Under the pieces are notes generated by a model that was given only the letters and a program-made list of their open reading frames with translations, was not told the DNA's origin and did no database searches. The position numbers and the translations under genes were made by a program. From contig NZ_JADJNP010000004.1 of assembly GCF_016714275.1 (NCBI RefSeq), positions 186,001-250,000 on the forward strand: a stretch of 64,000 nt of DNA, given 5' to 3'. Source of the stretch: Tessaracoccus sp. (lineage in GTDB: Bacteria; Actinomycetota; Actinomycetes; Propionibacteriales; Propionibacteriaceae). This document shows, one piece after another, positions 21,145 to 29,329 of this stretch; positions within the stretch are counted from its first letter, which is position 1; every line of letters begins with the position of its first letter.

Positions 21145-22574
21145 ACGGGGCGGACTTCGTCGACCTGGATGAGCTGGCCGCCGAAGAAGAGGCAGGGACG
21201 GCCCCTCGTGAGCGGCGCCCGTGGGTGAGGTCGGCGCGGCGACTGCTCCGACCGCAGCGCGTGGCATCCGTCGTCGGCGTGCTGGTACTCGCCCTGGTGA
21301 CCGGCTGGGCGGTGCTCGCCGACCGTTCGCCGCTGTCGGCTCAGGTTCTCGGCATGCGGCACGGTCCCGAGGTGGGGTGGACGATAGCGGCGTCGGAGGC
21401 ATTCACGGGCTTCGATGCCGTGGAGGGCGACCTCATGGTCCTTTCGAACGAGGACGCCGTCCGCGCCCGCCGAGGAAGCGACGGCGCGCTGTCGTGGGAG
21501 GTCACGGCCGCGTCGCTGGGCATCGGCGCCGTGCCGGTCGTTTCCGATCTCCCGGGGACGCCCTGGGTCGCGGTCACGGCCAGGGGGTTCGACTCCTCCC
21601 CGCAGTCCGTCGGGCTGCTCCTCGACCGTGCGACGGGGCGCGTCGCGCACCGGCTGGAACTGCCCGCGCCGGAGGAGACCTACTCCGACTACTACCAGGC
21701 CACGACGCTGTTCTCCGCCTCTGACGGGACGCTACTCCTCGCGACGCCGATGCAGGAGGGGATGAGTGTCGCGAAGCTGAGCGCGCCCCGCGTGGACGAC
21801 CGCGCCTGGCGGATCGAACTCCCGGAGGCGGGCGGTGACTCGCCCTGGTGGGACCCGCAGGCGGTGGCACGGGGCTCCTACCTGCTGATCGGCGACGGCA
21901 ACGCCGACCGCTTCGGCAGGTACGTGATTGCGCTGCAGGCCTCCAACGGCGAGCGCGCCGACTGGTTGCCGCCCGGTGCCGAGGCCACCCCGTACGGCGA
22001 TGTCGCGGTCGTCGAGACCGGGGAGGGCCGGATCGCCTACGACCTCGCCAACGGGGCCGAACTCTGGCGACACCGCGGCGGATACACCCTGGCCACCCTC
22101 GACGGGGTGATCGCCGAAGTCGTGGACGGCCGTCTCGCGTTGTTGTCGCCGCGCACAGGTGCCGAGATCTGGTCCGTGCCCTCCGAGGACGAATGGGCCA
22201 GCCTCACGAGATGGGGTGACGACATCGTCGTCTATCAAGGATTCCTTGGCCTCGTCGGAGCGGACGATGGCAGCCCGATGGGTCGAGTGGCAGCGTTCGA
22301 CCTCGCGACGGGGCGGCAGCGGTGGCGCACCGACCTTGGTGGGACGGTCGGCGAGATCGCCCGAGGCGAGGGCCAGCTCGTGGCGTCGGTATATCGGGCG
22401 TTGTCGGAGGCCGAAAGCACTTCCGGTTCCGCGAGCGGCGTCGTCGGCCTCGACCCCGAAACGGGCGAGGTGAGATGGGACCAGGGTCTTGAACCCGACC
22501 GGGCGACCTTGCGGTTCGGCACGCGGATGTTTCAGGCGGCGGGGGAGCGGAGCGACTACCAGTTCCTGCGGTAG
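21141..22574 (+). CDS. membrane-anchored PQQ-like beta-propeller protein (copy 2)
   Basis: This is a 477-residue paralogue of the preceding gene with the same architecture: head motif VDLDELAAE, basic region, one helix (about residues 38-58), then blades ending in TGAEIWSVPSEDEW, TGRQRWRTDLGG and TGEVRWDQGLE. The two proteins share block structure throughout (for instance SDLPGTPWV against RDLPGTPWV) but have diverged, so this is an old tandem duplication. Translation is coupled by the 4-bp overlap at 21141. They may form a heteromeric surface scaffold (inference). Confidence 0.8.
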   Translation: MNGADFVDLDELAAEEEAGTAPRERRPWVRSARRLLRPQRVASVVGVLVLALVTGWAVLADRSPLSAQVLGMRHGPEVGWTIAASEAFTGFDAVEGDLMVLSNEDAVRARRGSDGALSWEVTAASLGIGAVPVVSDLPGTPWVAVTARGFDSSPQSVGLLLDRATGRVAHRLELPAPEETYSDYYQATTLFSASDGTLLLATPMQEGMSVAKLSAPRVDDRAWRIELPEAGGDSPWWDPQAVARGSYLLIGDGNADRFGRYVIALQASNGERADWLPPGAEATPYGDVAVVETGEGRIAYDLANGAELWRHRGGYTLATLDGVIAEVVDGRLALLSPRTGAEIWSVPSEDEWASLTRWGDDIVVYQGFLGLVGADDGSPMGRVAAFDLATGRQRWRTDLGGTVGEIARGEGQLVASVYRALSEAESTSGSASGVVGLDPETGEVRWDQGLEPDRATLRFGTRMFQAAGERSDYQFLR

Positions 22575-22588
22575 CCGACGACGACAAC

Positions 22589-22613
22589 GGCCGGGCGCAG
22601 TTCGCGCCCGGCC
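22589..22613. terminator. bidirectional terminator hairpin
   Basis: A perfect 10-bp stem GGCCGGGCGC/GCGCCCGGCC with loop AGTTC sits between the convergent propeller operon and the AHA1/START gene. Confidence 0.8.
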
Positions 22614-22635
22614 ATCGCCTCGAGTCCGACGGATC

Positions 22636-23025
22636 TCACGCCGCGGCGATCGCCTCCAGCGCCGCCTGCCAGCGTGCGGCAAGCGCGTCGACGTCGGCGT
22701 CCTCGGGGAGATGCTCGTGGGAGAGGTTCAGGTTGGTGGTCGCGTCGTCGCCGCTCAGTTGAAGGTCGACGACCGTGCGCGGCGCGTCCTCATCCGCGTG
22801 CCACGAGAAGCGGATCTGCTCCCTGGGATGGAAGCTGCGGGTCACGCCGTACGTGCCGTCGGTCGCGGCCCAGTGCTCGCCCTTCTGGCCCAACTGGCCA
22901 CCCTCGCCGAGCAGCGCCTCCGCGCCGTGGGGTTTCATGAGGGCGTCCCACACCTCGTCGAGCGGTCGCTCCACGACGAGGCTGACGGTCACGCTTGAGG
23001 TTTCGGTTTCCTCCACCACTGACAT
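22636..23025 (-). CDS. SRPBCC / AHA1-START domain protein
   Basis: This is a 129-residue small protein of the START/Bet v1-like superfamily (VTVSLVVERPLDEVWDALMKP at the start, then strands with TYGVTRSFHPREQIRFSWH and a long C-terminal helix). Such proteins bind hydrophobic ligands or relate to the AHA1 Hsp90 co-chaperone, and the ligand is unknown here. ATG 23025 is chosen because GGAGG lies 7 nt upstream. It is monocistronic. Confidence 0.8.
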   Translation of the reverse strand: MSVVEETETSSVTVSLVVERPLDEVWDALMKPHGAEALLGEGGQLGQKGEHWAATDGTYGVTRSFHPREQIRFSWHADEDAPRTVVDLQLSGDDATTNLNLSHEHLPEDADVDALAARWQAALEAIAAA

Positions 23026-23157
23026 TGGTACACCTCCAGGTATCCAACGGGCGACTACCACGGCGCCCTGAACACCAAGCCTAGCCCTCCCCGCGAGACC
23101 CCGACAGGGACCCCGGGAAATCCATCCGATGCCGCAGATGACGCGCCCTTGGCGCGT

Positions 23158-23889
23158 TCAGCAGCAGGTCATTCCCCCGTCGATGGGGAGGTGCGCGCCC
23201 GTGATCATTGACGCCACATTGCTCAACAGGAACAGCACCGGTCCCGCGATCTCGGCCTCCGTCGCCCAGCGGCCGAGAGGCATGCGCGCGAGCGCCGGAC
23301 CCTCGATCTCAGGGCGGCCCCAGTAGAACGCGGACATCTCGGTCATCACGACCGTGGGATGCACGCTGTTGACGCGGATGCCGTGTTCGCCCAGTTCGAG
23401 CGCGCTGACCCGCGTGATGTTGTCGACCGCGGCCTTCGAGGAGCCGTAGGAGACGTGGTTGCGCAGGCCGATGAGCGAGGCCTGGCTGGATACGTTGACG
23501 ATCGAGCCGCCCCGGCCGAGCCGGATCATGGTGCGGGCGGCGTACTTGGTGACCAGCAGCGTGCCGCGAGCGTTGATCGCGATGACCTTGTCGAAGACCG
23601 CGATGTCCGTGTCGATCGGGGAGGCGATCTCTCCGCCGAAGCCGCCGCAGTTGACGACGCCCCACAGGTCGAGGTCGCCGATGGCCTCCGCGATCTCTTC
23701 CTCGGAGGTCAGGTCGAACCGCACCGTGCGGCAGCCGGTGTCCTCGCTCAGCACGGCGAGCAGCTCGTCGCTGGTGCCGGCGCCGATCACGTCGGCGTTC
23801 GACGCGACCAGCTGACGCACGATCTCGCTGCCGATTCCGCCGGTGGCCCCGGTGACAAGGACCGGGCGGCCCTCGAAGTCGATGTTCAT
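23158..23889 (-). CDS. DCXR-like short-chain dehydrogenase of the sugar regulon
   Basis: This is a 243-residue classical SDR: cofactor motif TGATGGIG (13-20), catalytic Ser around 134-135, Tyr148 and Lys152. The C-terminal half (VNSVHPTVVMTEM, then MITGAHLPIDGGMTCC) resembles dicarbonyl/L-xylulose reductases, which reduce ketoses to polyols or oxidise them back. It is divergent from the kinase-mannitol dehydrogenase operon and its promoter carries two copies of the LacI operator, so it belongs to the same regulon. A role interconverting a polyol and ketose, or reducing an aldehyde product of the aldolase, is inferred. Confidence 0.83.
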   Translation of the reverse strand: MNIDFEGRPVLVTGATGGIGSEIVRQLVASNADVIGAGTSDELLAVLSEDTGCRTVRFDLTSEEEIAEAIGDLDLWGVVNCGGFGGEIASPIDTDIAVFDKVIAINARGTLLVTKYAARTMIRLGRGGSIVNVSSQASLIGLRNHVSYGSSKAAVDNITRVSALELGEHGIRVNSVHPTVVMTEMSAFYWGRPEIEGPALARMPLGRWATEAEIAGPVLFLLSNVASMITGAHLPIDGGMTCC

Positions 23890-23962
23890 GTCAGTCCTCG
23901 TTTCTTTTCGGCGCTCCCGCGGCTCCGCGGCCGGCCTGTCGGTAGACATGATGGCACGCGAA

Positions 23963-23975
23963 GTCATCGTTGTCA
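23963..23975 (-). promoter_or_regulatory. LacI-type operator O1 (SDR side)
   Basis: GTCATCGTTGTCA is the reverse complement of the first 13 bases of the operator TGACAACGATGACA. It lies about 75 bp upstream of the SDR start and faces O2 across 7 bp. Confidence 0.75.
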
Positions 23976-23981
23976 TGGCTA

Positions 23982-24010
23982 TTGACAACGATGACACTCC
24001 TTCCTAGATT
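23982..24010 (+). promoter_or_regulatory. promoter of kinase operon with operator O2
   Basis: The elements are -35 TTGACA (23982-23987), a 17-bp spacer and -10 TAGATT (24005-24010). Operator TGACAACGATGACA (23983-23996) covers the -35, so a bound LacI repressor would block polymerase. Confidence 0.78.
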
Positions 24011-24058
24011 TGCCCGTGAGCAGCCCGATGCTCGAGGAGACGGTTCGAAGGAGCGCCC

Positions 24059-24700
24059 GTGTCTGAGCAACCCCCGGTGATCCCCGCCACGCTCGCCGAC
24101 CTCGTCTGGCGCGCGCGGGCCCTCGTCGGCGCGGGGGAGCGACGCGTCCTCGGCATCGTCGGCGCGCCCGGCGCCGGCAAGTCGACGGTGTGCGCCGCCC
24201 TCGAGGAGCAACTCGGCGACGGCGCGGTCATCGTCGGCATGGACGGGTTCCACCTCGACAACCCGGTCCTCGAGGCCCGCGGCCGGCGACAGGCGAAGGG
24301 TGCGCCCGATACCTTCGACGTCCCCGGTTACGTCTCCCTCCTGCGCCGCTTGGCCGCCGCCGAGGAGCCCGTCACCTACGCCCCGCGGTTCGACCGCGAG
24401 ATCGAGACCAGCGTGGGCAGCGCCGTGCCGGTCGTCAACACCATCCCGCTGGTGGTCACGGAGGGCCTCTACCTCCTGCACGACGACGGCGGGTGGGAGC
24501 AGGTCCGTCCGCTCCTGGACGAGGTCTGGTACCTGGAGGTGCCCACCGAGGAACGGCAGCGGCGGCTCATCGGCCGCCGCATCGGGCATGGCGACTCGGT
24601 GGCCGATGCCACCGACTGGGTGCTGCGCGTCGACCAGGCCAACGCCGACGTCGTCGAGGCATCCAAGCGCCACGCCGATCACATCTTCCAGCTCTCCTAG
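24059..24700 (+). CDS. P-loop sugar/nucleoside kinase-like protein (FrcK-like)
   Basis: This is a 213-residue kinase of the uridine kinase/pantothenate kinase-like fold: Walker A GAPGAGKST (46-54 region), GMDGFHLDNPVLEARG after it, and lid arginines in ERQRRLIGRRIGHG. Similar proteins (FrcK) accompany the FrcABC fructose importer in rhizobia, and an FrcABC-like importer lies downstream in this regulon. This suggests phosphorylation of an imported sugar or its product. The GTG start at 24059 has AAGGAG about 6 nt upstream. It is the first gene of a LacI-controlled operon with the polyol dehydrogenase 8 bp downstream. Confidence 0.78.
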   Translation: MSEQPPVIPATLADLVWRARALVGAGERRVLGIVGAPGAGKSTVCAALEEQLGDGAVIVGMDGFHLDNPVLEARGRRQAKGAPDTFDVPGYVSLLRRLAAAEEPVTYAPRFDREIETSVGSAVPVVNTIPLVVTEGLYLLHDDGGWEQVRPLLDEVWYLEVPTEERQRRLIGRRIGHGDSVADATDWVLRVDQANADVVEASKRHADHIFQLS

Positions 24701-24708
24701 GAACCCCC

Positions 24709-26157
24709 ATGACCGTACTTCGGCCCGACGCCCTCGCCGACCTCGCCATCCCCGTCCCCGCCTACGATCGCGCGGCGGTCACGCCTGCCATCGTCCACTT
24801 CGGTGTCGGTGCCTTCCATCGCGCTCACCAAGCGCTCTACCTCGACCGCGTGCTCAACGCGGGAGACGCCGGCTGGGGCATCGTCGGCGTCGGGCTCTTG
24901 CCGGGGGACAGCGCCACTCGTGACGTCGCGGCAGAGCAGGGCGGCCTCTACACGCTCACGACCCTGGCCCCCGACGGCGAGGCCGCGACCCGCGTCGTCG
25001 GCAGCATCCTCGACGTGGTCTTCGGCCCCGACGACCCGGAGCGCGTGCTCGCCCTCCTCTCGGCGCCGACGACGCGGATCGTCTCGCTCACCATCACCGA
25101 GGGCGGCTACGCCATCGACGACGCCACCGGCGCCTTCGCGCCGAGCGACCCCCTGACCCTCGCCGACCTCGACGGCGCCGGCCTCCCGCGGAGCGCCTGG
25201 GGCTACCTGACGGAGGCGCTGCGCCGGCGGCGCGCGGCGGGAATCGCGCCGTTCACGGTCCTCTCCTGCGACAACGTCCAGGGCAACGGACACGTCGCCC
25301 GGCTCGCGCTGACGTCGTTCGCCCGCCACCGCGATCCCGAGCTGGCCGGCTGGATCGACGCCGAGGTGGCCTTCCCGTCGTCGATGGTCGACCGCATCAC
25401 CCCGGTGGTCACGCCCGAGGTGGCGCGGGGCGTCGAGGAGCGGTGTGGCGTCGAGGACCGGTGGCCCGTGCAGTCGGAGTCGTACCTGCAGTGGGTGCTG
25501 GAGGACGAGTTCACGCTCGGCCGCCCGCCGCTCGACGCCGTGGGTGTCCAGCTCGTCGACGATGTCGTCCCGTACGAGCGGATGAAGCTGCGGCTGCTCA
25601 ACGCCAGCCACCAGGCGATGAGTTACCTCGGCCTGCTCGCCGGATTCACCATGGTCGACGAGGTGTGTACCGATCCCGACTTCCTCGCCTTCTTGCGGGG
25701 CTATATGCGCGACGAGGCCATCCCGACGTTGGGCCCCGTGCCAGGCATCGACCTAGACGACTACTGCCACCAGCTGATCGCGCGTTTTGCCAGTCAGGCG
25801 GTGCGCGACACGCTCGCCCGTCAGGTCGTCGATGGCTCGGACCGGATCCCGAAGTTCCTGCTGCCTGTCGTGCGGGAGCAGCTCGCTGCCGGGGGGCCGA
25901 TCGATCGCTGCGCGACCGTCCTCGCGGGCTGGGGCCTCTATCTCGAGGGCCACCTCGTCGAGGGGTCCCCGCCGCTGGCCGACCGGCGCGCCGAGGAACT
26001 GCTCGCCCGTGCCGCCCTCGAGCAGGAGGAACCGGGTGCGCTGCTCGGCTATGTCCCCGTCTTCGGCTACCTCGGCGGCGACGACCGGCTCCGCACGGCG
26101 TACCTGGCCGCGCGACGGCGGATCGTCGAGCAGGGCGCTCGCACCGCAGTCAGGTGA
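24709..26157 (+). CDS. mannitol dehydrogenase family oxidoreductase
   Basis: This is a 482-residue long-chain polyol dehydrogenase that interconverts a polyol and a ketose with NAD(P). The family signature HFGVGAFHRAHQALYLD lies near residues 26-42 and GNGHVARLAL near 195. The catalytic Lys-x4-Asn-x2-His of this family is complete (Lys293, Asn298, His301 in KLRLLNASH). Members act on mannitol, arabinitol, altritol or hexuronates, and sequence alone does not choose. It follows the kinase by 8 bp in the LacI-regulated operon. Confidence 0.9.
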   Translation: MTVLRPDALADLAIPVPAYDRAAVTPAIVHFGVGAFHRAHQALYLDRVLNAGDAGWGIVGVGLLPGDSATRDVAAEQGGLYTLTTLAPDGEAATRVVGSILDVVFGPDDPERVLALLSAPTTRIVSLTITEGGYAIDDATGAFAPSDPLTLADLDGAGLPRSAWGYLTEALRRRRAAGIAPFTVLSCDNVQGNGHVARLALTSFARHRDPELAGWIDAEVAFPSSMVDRITPVVTPEVARGVEERCGVEDRWPVQSESYLQWVLEDEFTLGRPPLDAVGVQLVDDVVPYERMKLRLLNASHQAMSYLGLLAGFTMVDEVCTDPDFLAFLRGYMRDEAIPTLGPVPGIDLDDYCHQLIARFASQAVRDTLARQVVDGSDRIPKFLLPVVREQLAAGGPIDRCATVLAGWGLYLEGHLVEGSPPLADRRAEELLARAALEQEEPGALLGYVPVFGYLGGDDRLRTAYLAARRRIVEQGARTAVR

Positions 26158-26242
26158 GTGCCTGCCGTCGTGGGTGCTTGGTGAAACCCGGTAGACCGGA
26201 ATACGCTTCCGCCAGACATGGCGCCGCGTGAAGGGGGTTTGG

Positions 26243-27298
26243 ATGTCGACCACCTCTGACAGCCCGCGCGGGGGGACCGGGGCGGAACCCGAGAACGCGA
26301 CGCTGAAAGATGTGGCCAAGCGGGCCGGCGTCAGCATCAAGACCGCCTCGCGCGTGCTCAACGACCACCCCAGCGTGGCGCCGACGACGCGGAAGGCCGT
26401 GCTCGAGGCCATGGAGGTGCTCGACTACCTTCCCGATCCGGCGGCGCAGTCGCTGCGCGGCGGAACGGATCGCAGCGTCGGGGTTCTCGTCGATTCCATC
26501 GGCGACGTGTTCTTCGCCGAGCTCGCGGCGTCGATCGAGGCGGAGCTGGACGCGCACGGGTACCGCAGCATGATCGTTTCCAGCAATCGCGATCCGCAGC
26601 GCGAGCGCGACGCCGTCAACATGTTCGTACAGCGTCGGTGCGCGGGGATGATCGTCGCGCCGCTCGGCCGCGACTCGCTCTCCACCGCACGGCTGCGCGG
26701 CACGCCGCTGGTCTTCGTCGACCGGATCGGCGAGGTCGCGGGCGCGCAGTCGGTCGTCGTCGACGACCGCGGCCTGAGCGCGCAGGCCACGGAGCACCTG
26801 ATCGCGCACGGGCATCGGCGCATCGCCGTGCTCAGCGACCGGCCGCTCCTGGAGACGACCCAGAACCGGCACCACGGCTACCGGGACGCGATGAACAGGC
26901 ATGGGCTCCCCGTTGACGAGGACCTCATCGCCGCCGACGTGCCCGAGCCCTCCGATGTGGTCCCCGCCGTCGAGCGGCTCCTCGCGCTGTCGGAGCCGCC
27001 TACTGCGATCCTCTCCACCAACTCCCGCCTGTCGCTGGCGCTGCTGCCGACGCTGCAGCAGTTCGGCCGCACGGATATCGCGATCCTCGCCTACGGCGAC
27101 TTCACGCTCGCGGGCAGCCTCTCGCCCGCCGTCAGCGTCATCGACCACTCCCCGGCGGCGATCGGCGCCGCTGCCGTCGCCGCCTTGCTGCCCCGGCTCG
27201 ACGGGAAGGGCACCGCCGGGTCGGGGGAGTCGGTGATCTACGTGCCCGCTGGCCTGATCGCTCGCGGTTCGGGCGAGCTGCGCCCGCGTTCTGCCTAG
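26243..27298 (+). CDS. LacI-family transcriptional regulator of the sugar regulon
   Basis: This is a 351-residue LacI/GalR repressor: N-terminal helix-turn-helix and hinge (TLKDVAKRAGVSIKTASRVL, then NDHPSVAPTTRKAVLEAM, DYLPDPAAQSLRGG) and a periplasmic-binding-like sensor domain (SVGVLVDSIGDVFFAELAAS; DDRGLSAQATEHLIAHGHRR). The ATG at 26243 is preferred to the GTG at 26228 because AAGGGGG is placed 6 nt upstream. Its position between two operator-bearing transcription units makes it the probable binder of TGACAACGATGACA. Its own promoter has no exact operator copy. Confidence 0.92.
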   Translation: MSTTSDSPRGGTGAEPENATLKDVAKRAGVSIKTASRVLNDHPSVAPTTRKAVLEAMEVLDYLPDPAAQSLRGGTDRSVGVLVDSIGDVFFAELAASIEAELDAHGYRSMIVSSNRDPQRERDAVNMFVQRRCAGMIVAPLGRDSLSTARLRGTPLVFVDRIGEVAGAQSVVVDDRGLSAQATEHLIAHGHRRIAVLSDRPLLETTQNRHHGYRDAMNRHGLPVDEDLIAADVPEPSDVVPAVERLLALSEPPTAILSTNSRLSLALLPTLQQFGRTDIAILAYGDFTLAGSLSPAVSVIDHSPAAIGAAAVAALLPRLDGKGTAGSGESVIYVPAGLIARGSGELRPRSA

Positions 27299-27343
27299 TC
27301 AAACGCATATGAAAACTCTCGTATAACAAACTGGCCACAGCGC

Positions 27344-27374
27344 TTGACAACCTTGTCATCGGTCCCCGTAGTAT
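27344..27374 (+). promoter_or_regulatory. promoter of the ABC importer operon with a variant operator
   Basis: A -35 TTGACA (27344-27349) and a -10 TAGTAT (27369-27374) are spaced by 19 bp, longer than ideal. The -35 lies in a perfect palindrome TGACAA-CC-TTGTCA (27345-27358), a symmetrical variant of the regulon operator. Confidence 0.6.
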
Positions 27375-27387
27375 TGGCGGCAGGAAA

Positions 27388-27401
27388 TGACAACGATGAC
27401 A
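27388..27401 (+). promoter_or_regulatory. LacI-type operator O3 (importer operon)
   Basis: An exact copy of TGACAACGATGACA lies 14 bp downstream of the -10 box, where a bound repressor would block elongation or initiation. The 14-mer has a central CG and is symmetrical at 10 of 14 positions, as in LacI-family operators. Confidence 0.78.
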
Positions 27402-27426
27402 TGAGCATCGATGATCAAGGAGGATC

Positions 27427-27489
27427 ATGGCTCCGACAGCAGTTGAGCCCATGCGGCTCGCCACTCACCTGAGGTGCCGTCATGGCTGA
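27427..27489 (+). CDS. possible 20-aa leader peptide overlapping the ABC ATPase start
   Basis: AAGGAGG is followed after only 3 nt by an ATG at 27427 that opens 20 codons (MAPTAVEPMRLATHLRCRHG). Its TGA at 27487-27489 lies just past the ATG of the ATPase gene (27482). The arrangement could couple translation of the operon to a short leader. The close Shine-Dalgarno spacing and a second overlapping short frame (from 27400) leave it doubtful. Confidence 0.3.
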   Translation: MAPTAVEPMRLATHLRCRHG

Positions 27490-28249
27490 CGCGCCCGTCT
27501 ACGAGGCACGGGGAATCGTGCGCACCTTCGGACCGGTGCGCGCCCTGCAAGGTGCCGACTTCGACGTCCGACCCGGCGAGGTCGTCGCCCTGATCGGCGA
27601 CAACGGCGCGGGCAAGTCCACCCTCGTGCGCATCCTCGCGGGCGCCGACATCCCCAACGAAGGCGTGATCAAGTTCGAGGGCCAACTGCTCGAGCTGCAC
27701 AGCCCCACCGATGCCCGCGAGCGCGGCATCGAGACCGTGTTCCAGGACCTCGCTCTCGCGAACCACCTCAACCCCATCCAGAACATGTTCCTGGGACGCG
27801 AGGTCATGAAGCCGGGCCTGCTGGGCAAGCTCGGCTTCATGGAGCGCGGAAAGATGCGCGCCGAGGGCGTCACGGCCTTCGCCGATCTCGGCGCCACTGT
27901 GCGCGACTACGACGGCCCCGTCGGCGGCATGTCCGGCGGTCAGCGGCAGGCCATCGCGGTGGCTCGTGCCGCCGCCTGGGCGAGCAAGGTCATCTTTCTC
28001 GACGAGCCGACGGCCGCCCTCGGCGTCGTACAGACCAAGGGCGTCCTCGACCTGGTCCGCCGCATCCGGGACAAGGGCGTCGGCGTCGTACTGATCAGCC
28101 ATTCGATGCCGGAGGTGCTGCAGGTCGCCGACCGCGTCCACGTGCTGCGCCACGGCCGCCGCGTCGCGGTCTACGACGCGAAACAGAGCAGCGTCGAGGA
28201 GCTCGTCGGCGCCATGACCGGCAGCCTGGACGGGAAGGACGTCGCATGA
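27482..28249 (+). CDS. sugar ABC transporter ATP-binding protein (FrcA-like)
   Basis: This is a 255-residue single-domain ATPase: Walker A GDNGAGKST (39-47), Q-loop in ETVFQDLALANHL, signature MSGGQRQAIAVARA, Walker B VIFLDEPTAALG, and switch His in LISHSMPEV. Most carbohydrate CUT2 importers use a double-length ATPase like RbsA; a single-domain form is typical of FrcA, the fructose importer ATPase. It overlaps the permease gene by 4 bp and heads an operon of ATPase, permease, binding protein, FGGY kinase and aldolase. Confidence 0.92.
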   Translation: MADAPVYEARGIVRTFGPVRALQGADFDVRPGEVVALIGDNGAGKSTLVRILAGADIPNEGVIKFEGQLLELHSPTDARERGIETVFQDLALANHLNPIQNMFLGREVMKPGLLGKLGFMERGKMRAEGVTAFADLGATVRDYDGPVGGMSGGQRQAIAVARAAAWASKVIFLDEPTAALGVVQTKGVLDLVRRIRDKGVGVVLISHSMPEVLQVADRVHVLRHGRRVAVYDAKQSSVEELVGAMTGSLDGKDVA

Positions 28250-29328
28250 GCACGACCCAGCAAGCTAACCCGGCCACCACCCCGACAAAGGTGACGGCGG
28301 GGGACAGGATCCGGCAGGCCGTCCGGGCCCAAGCGATGCAGATCGTCCTGGTCTGGCTCGCCATCGTCGCGATCTTCAGCGCGCTCGCGCCACAGTCGTT
28401 CTTCGCCGCGAACAACTTCCTCAACATCGCCGTCAGCGTCTCGATCCTCGCGGTCCTCGGCGTCGGCACCACCTTCATTATCATCACCAGCGGCATCGAC
28501 CTGTCGATGGGATCGGTGCTGGTGTTCAGCGGCGTCGTGGCCTCCATGACCATGGAGTCGATCGGCGACGGCGAGGGGTGGGGCGTTGCGATCGCGGGCA
28601 TCGTCGTCGCTCTCGTCTCCGGCACCCTCTGGGGCACCCTCAACGGCTTCCTGGTCGCCAAGGCCAAGGTCCCACCGATGATCGTGACCCTCGGCACCTT
28701 CGGCGCTGCCCTGGGGCTCGCGCAGGTGCTTACCGGTGGCATCGACATGCGCTCCGCCCCGAGGGTGCTCGTCGACACCGTCGGCTTCGGCCGGGTGGCG
28801 GGCGTTCCGGTGCTCGTGCTGATCGCGATGATCGTCGTGGCGATCGGCATCGTCGTGCTGCACCGCACGAAGTTCGGCCTCTACACCGAGGCGATCGGCT
28901 CCAACCCGGAGTCGGGGCGTCGCGTCGGCATCAACGTCGACGCTCACCTGATCAAGGTCTACGCCCTCGCCGGCTTCCTCGCCGGCCTCGCCGGGATCCT
29001 GAACCTGTGCTTCTTCCGGTCGACGACGATCGCCGGCCACAGCCTCACCAACCTCGACGTCATCGCCGGCGTCGTGATCGGCGGCACCAGCCTCTTCGGC
29101 GGCTTCGGCACGGTGTTCGGCACCGTCATCGGCCTGCTCATCCCGGCGACGTTGCGCAACGGCTTCGTGATCCTCGGGGTGCAGCCCTACTGGCAGCAGG
29201 TCGTCGTCGGCGCCTTCCTGATCGGCGCCGTCTACTTCGATCAGGTCCGGCGCGCCGCAGCGAACCGCGGCCAGGCCAAAGAGTCCCTTCTCTCCCGACT
29301 GTTCGCATCACAACGAAAGGAAAAGTGA
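28246..29328 (+). CDS. sugar ABC transporter permease (FrcC/RbsC-like)
   Basis: This is a 360-residue CUT2-type permease with about 9-10 helices. Typical segments are NNFLNIAVSVSILAVLGVG, TSGIDLSMGSVLVFSGV, the cytoplasmic coupling loop GSNPESGRRVGINVD and the late motif GGTSLFGGFGTVFGT. An extended, polar N-terminus of about 30 residues precedes the first helix. The gene begins at an ATG overlapping the ATPase stop and ends 1 bp before the binding-protein gene. Confidence 0.92.
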   Translation: MSTTQQANPATTPTKVTAGDRIRQAVRAQAMQIVLVWLAIVAIFSALAPQSFFAANNFLNIAVSVSILAVLGVGTTFIIITSGIDLSMGSVLVFSGVVASMTMESIGDGEGWGVAIAGIVVALVSGTLWGTLNGFLVAKAKVPPMIVTLGTFGAALGLAQVLTGGIDMRSAPRVLVDTVGFGRVAGVPVLVLIAMIVVAIGIVVLHRTKFGLYTEAIGSNPESGRRVGINVDAHLIKVYALAGFLAGLAGILNLCFFRSTTIAGHSLTNLDVIAGVVIGGTSLFGGFGTVFGTVIGLLIPATLRNGFVILGVQPYWQQVVVGAFLIGAVYFDQVRRAAANRGQAKESLLSRLFASQRKEK

Positions 29329-29329
29329 C

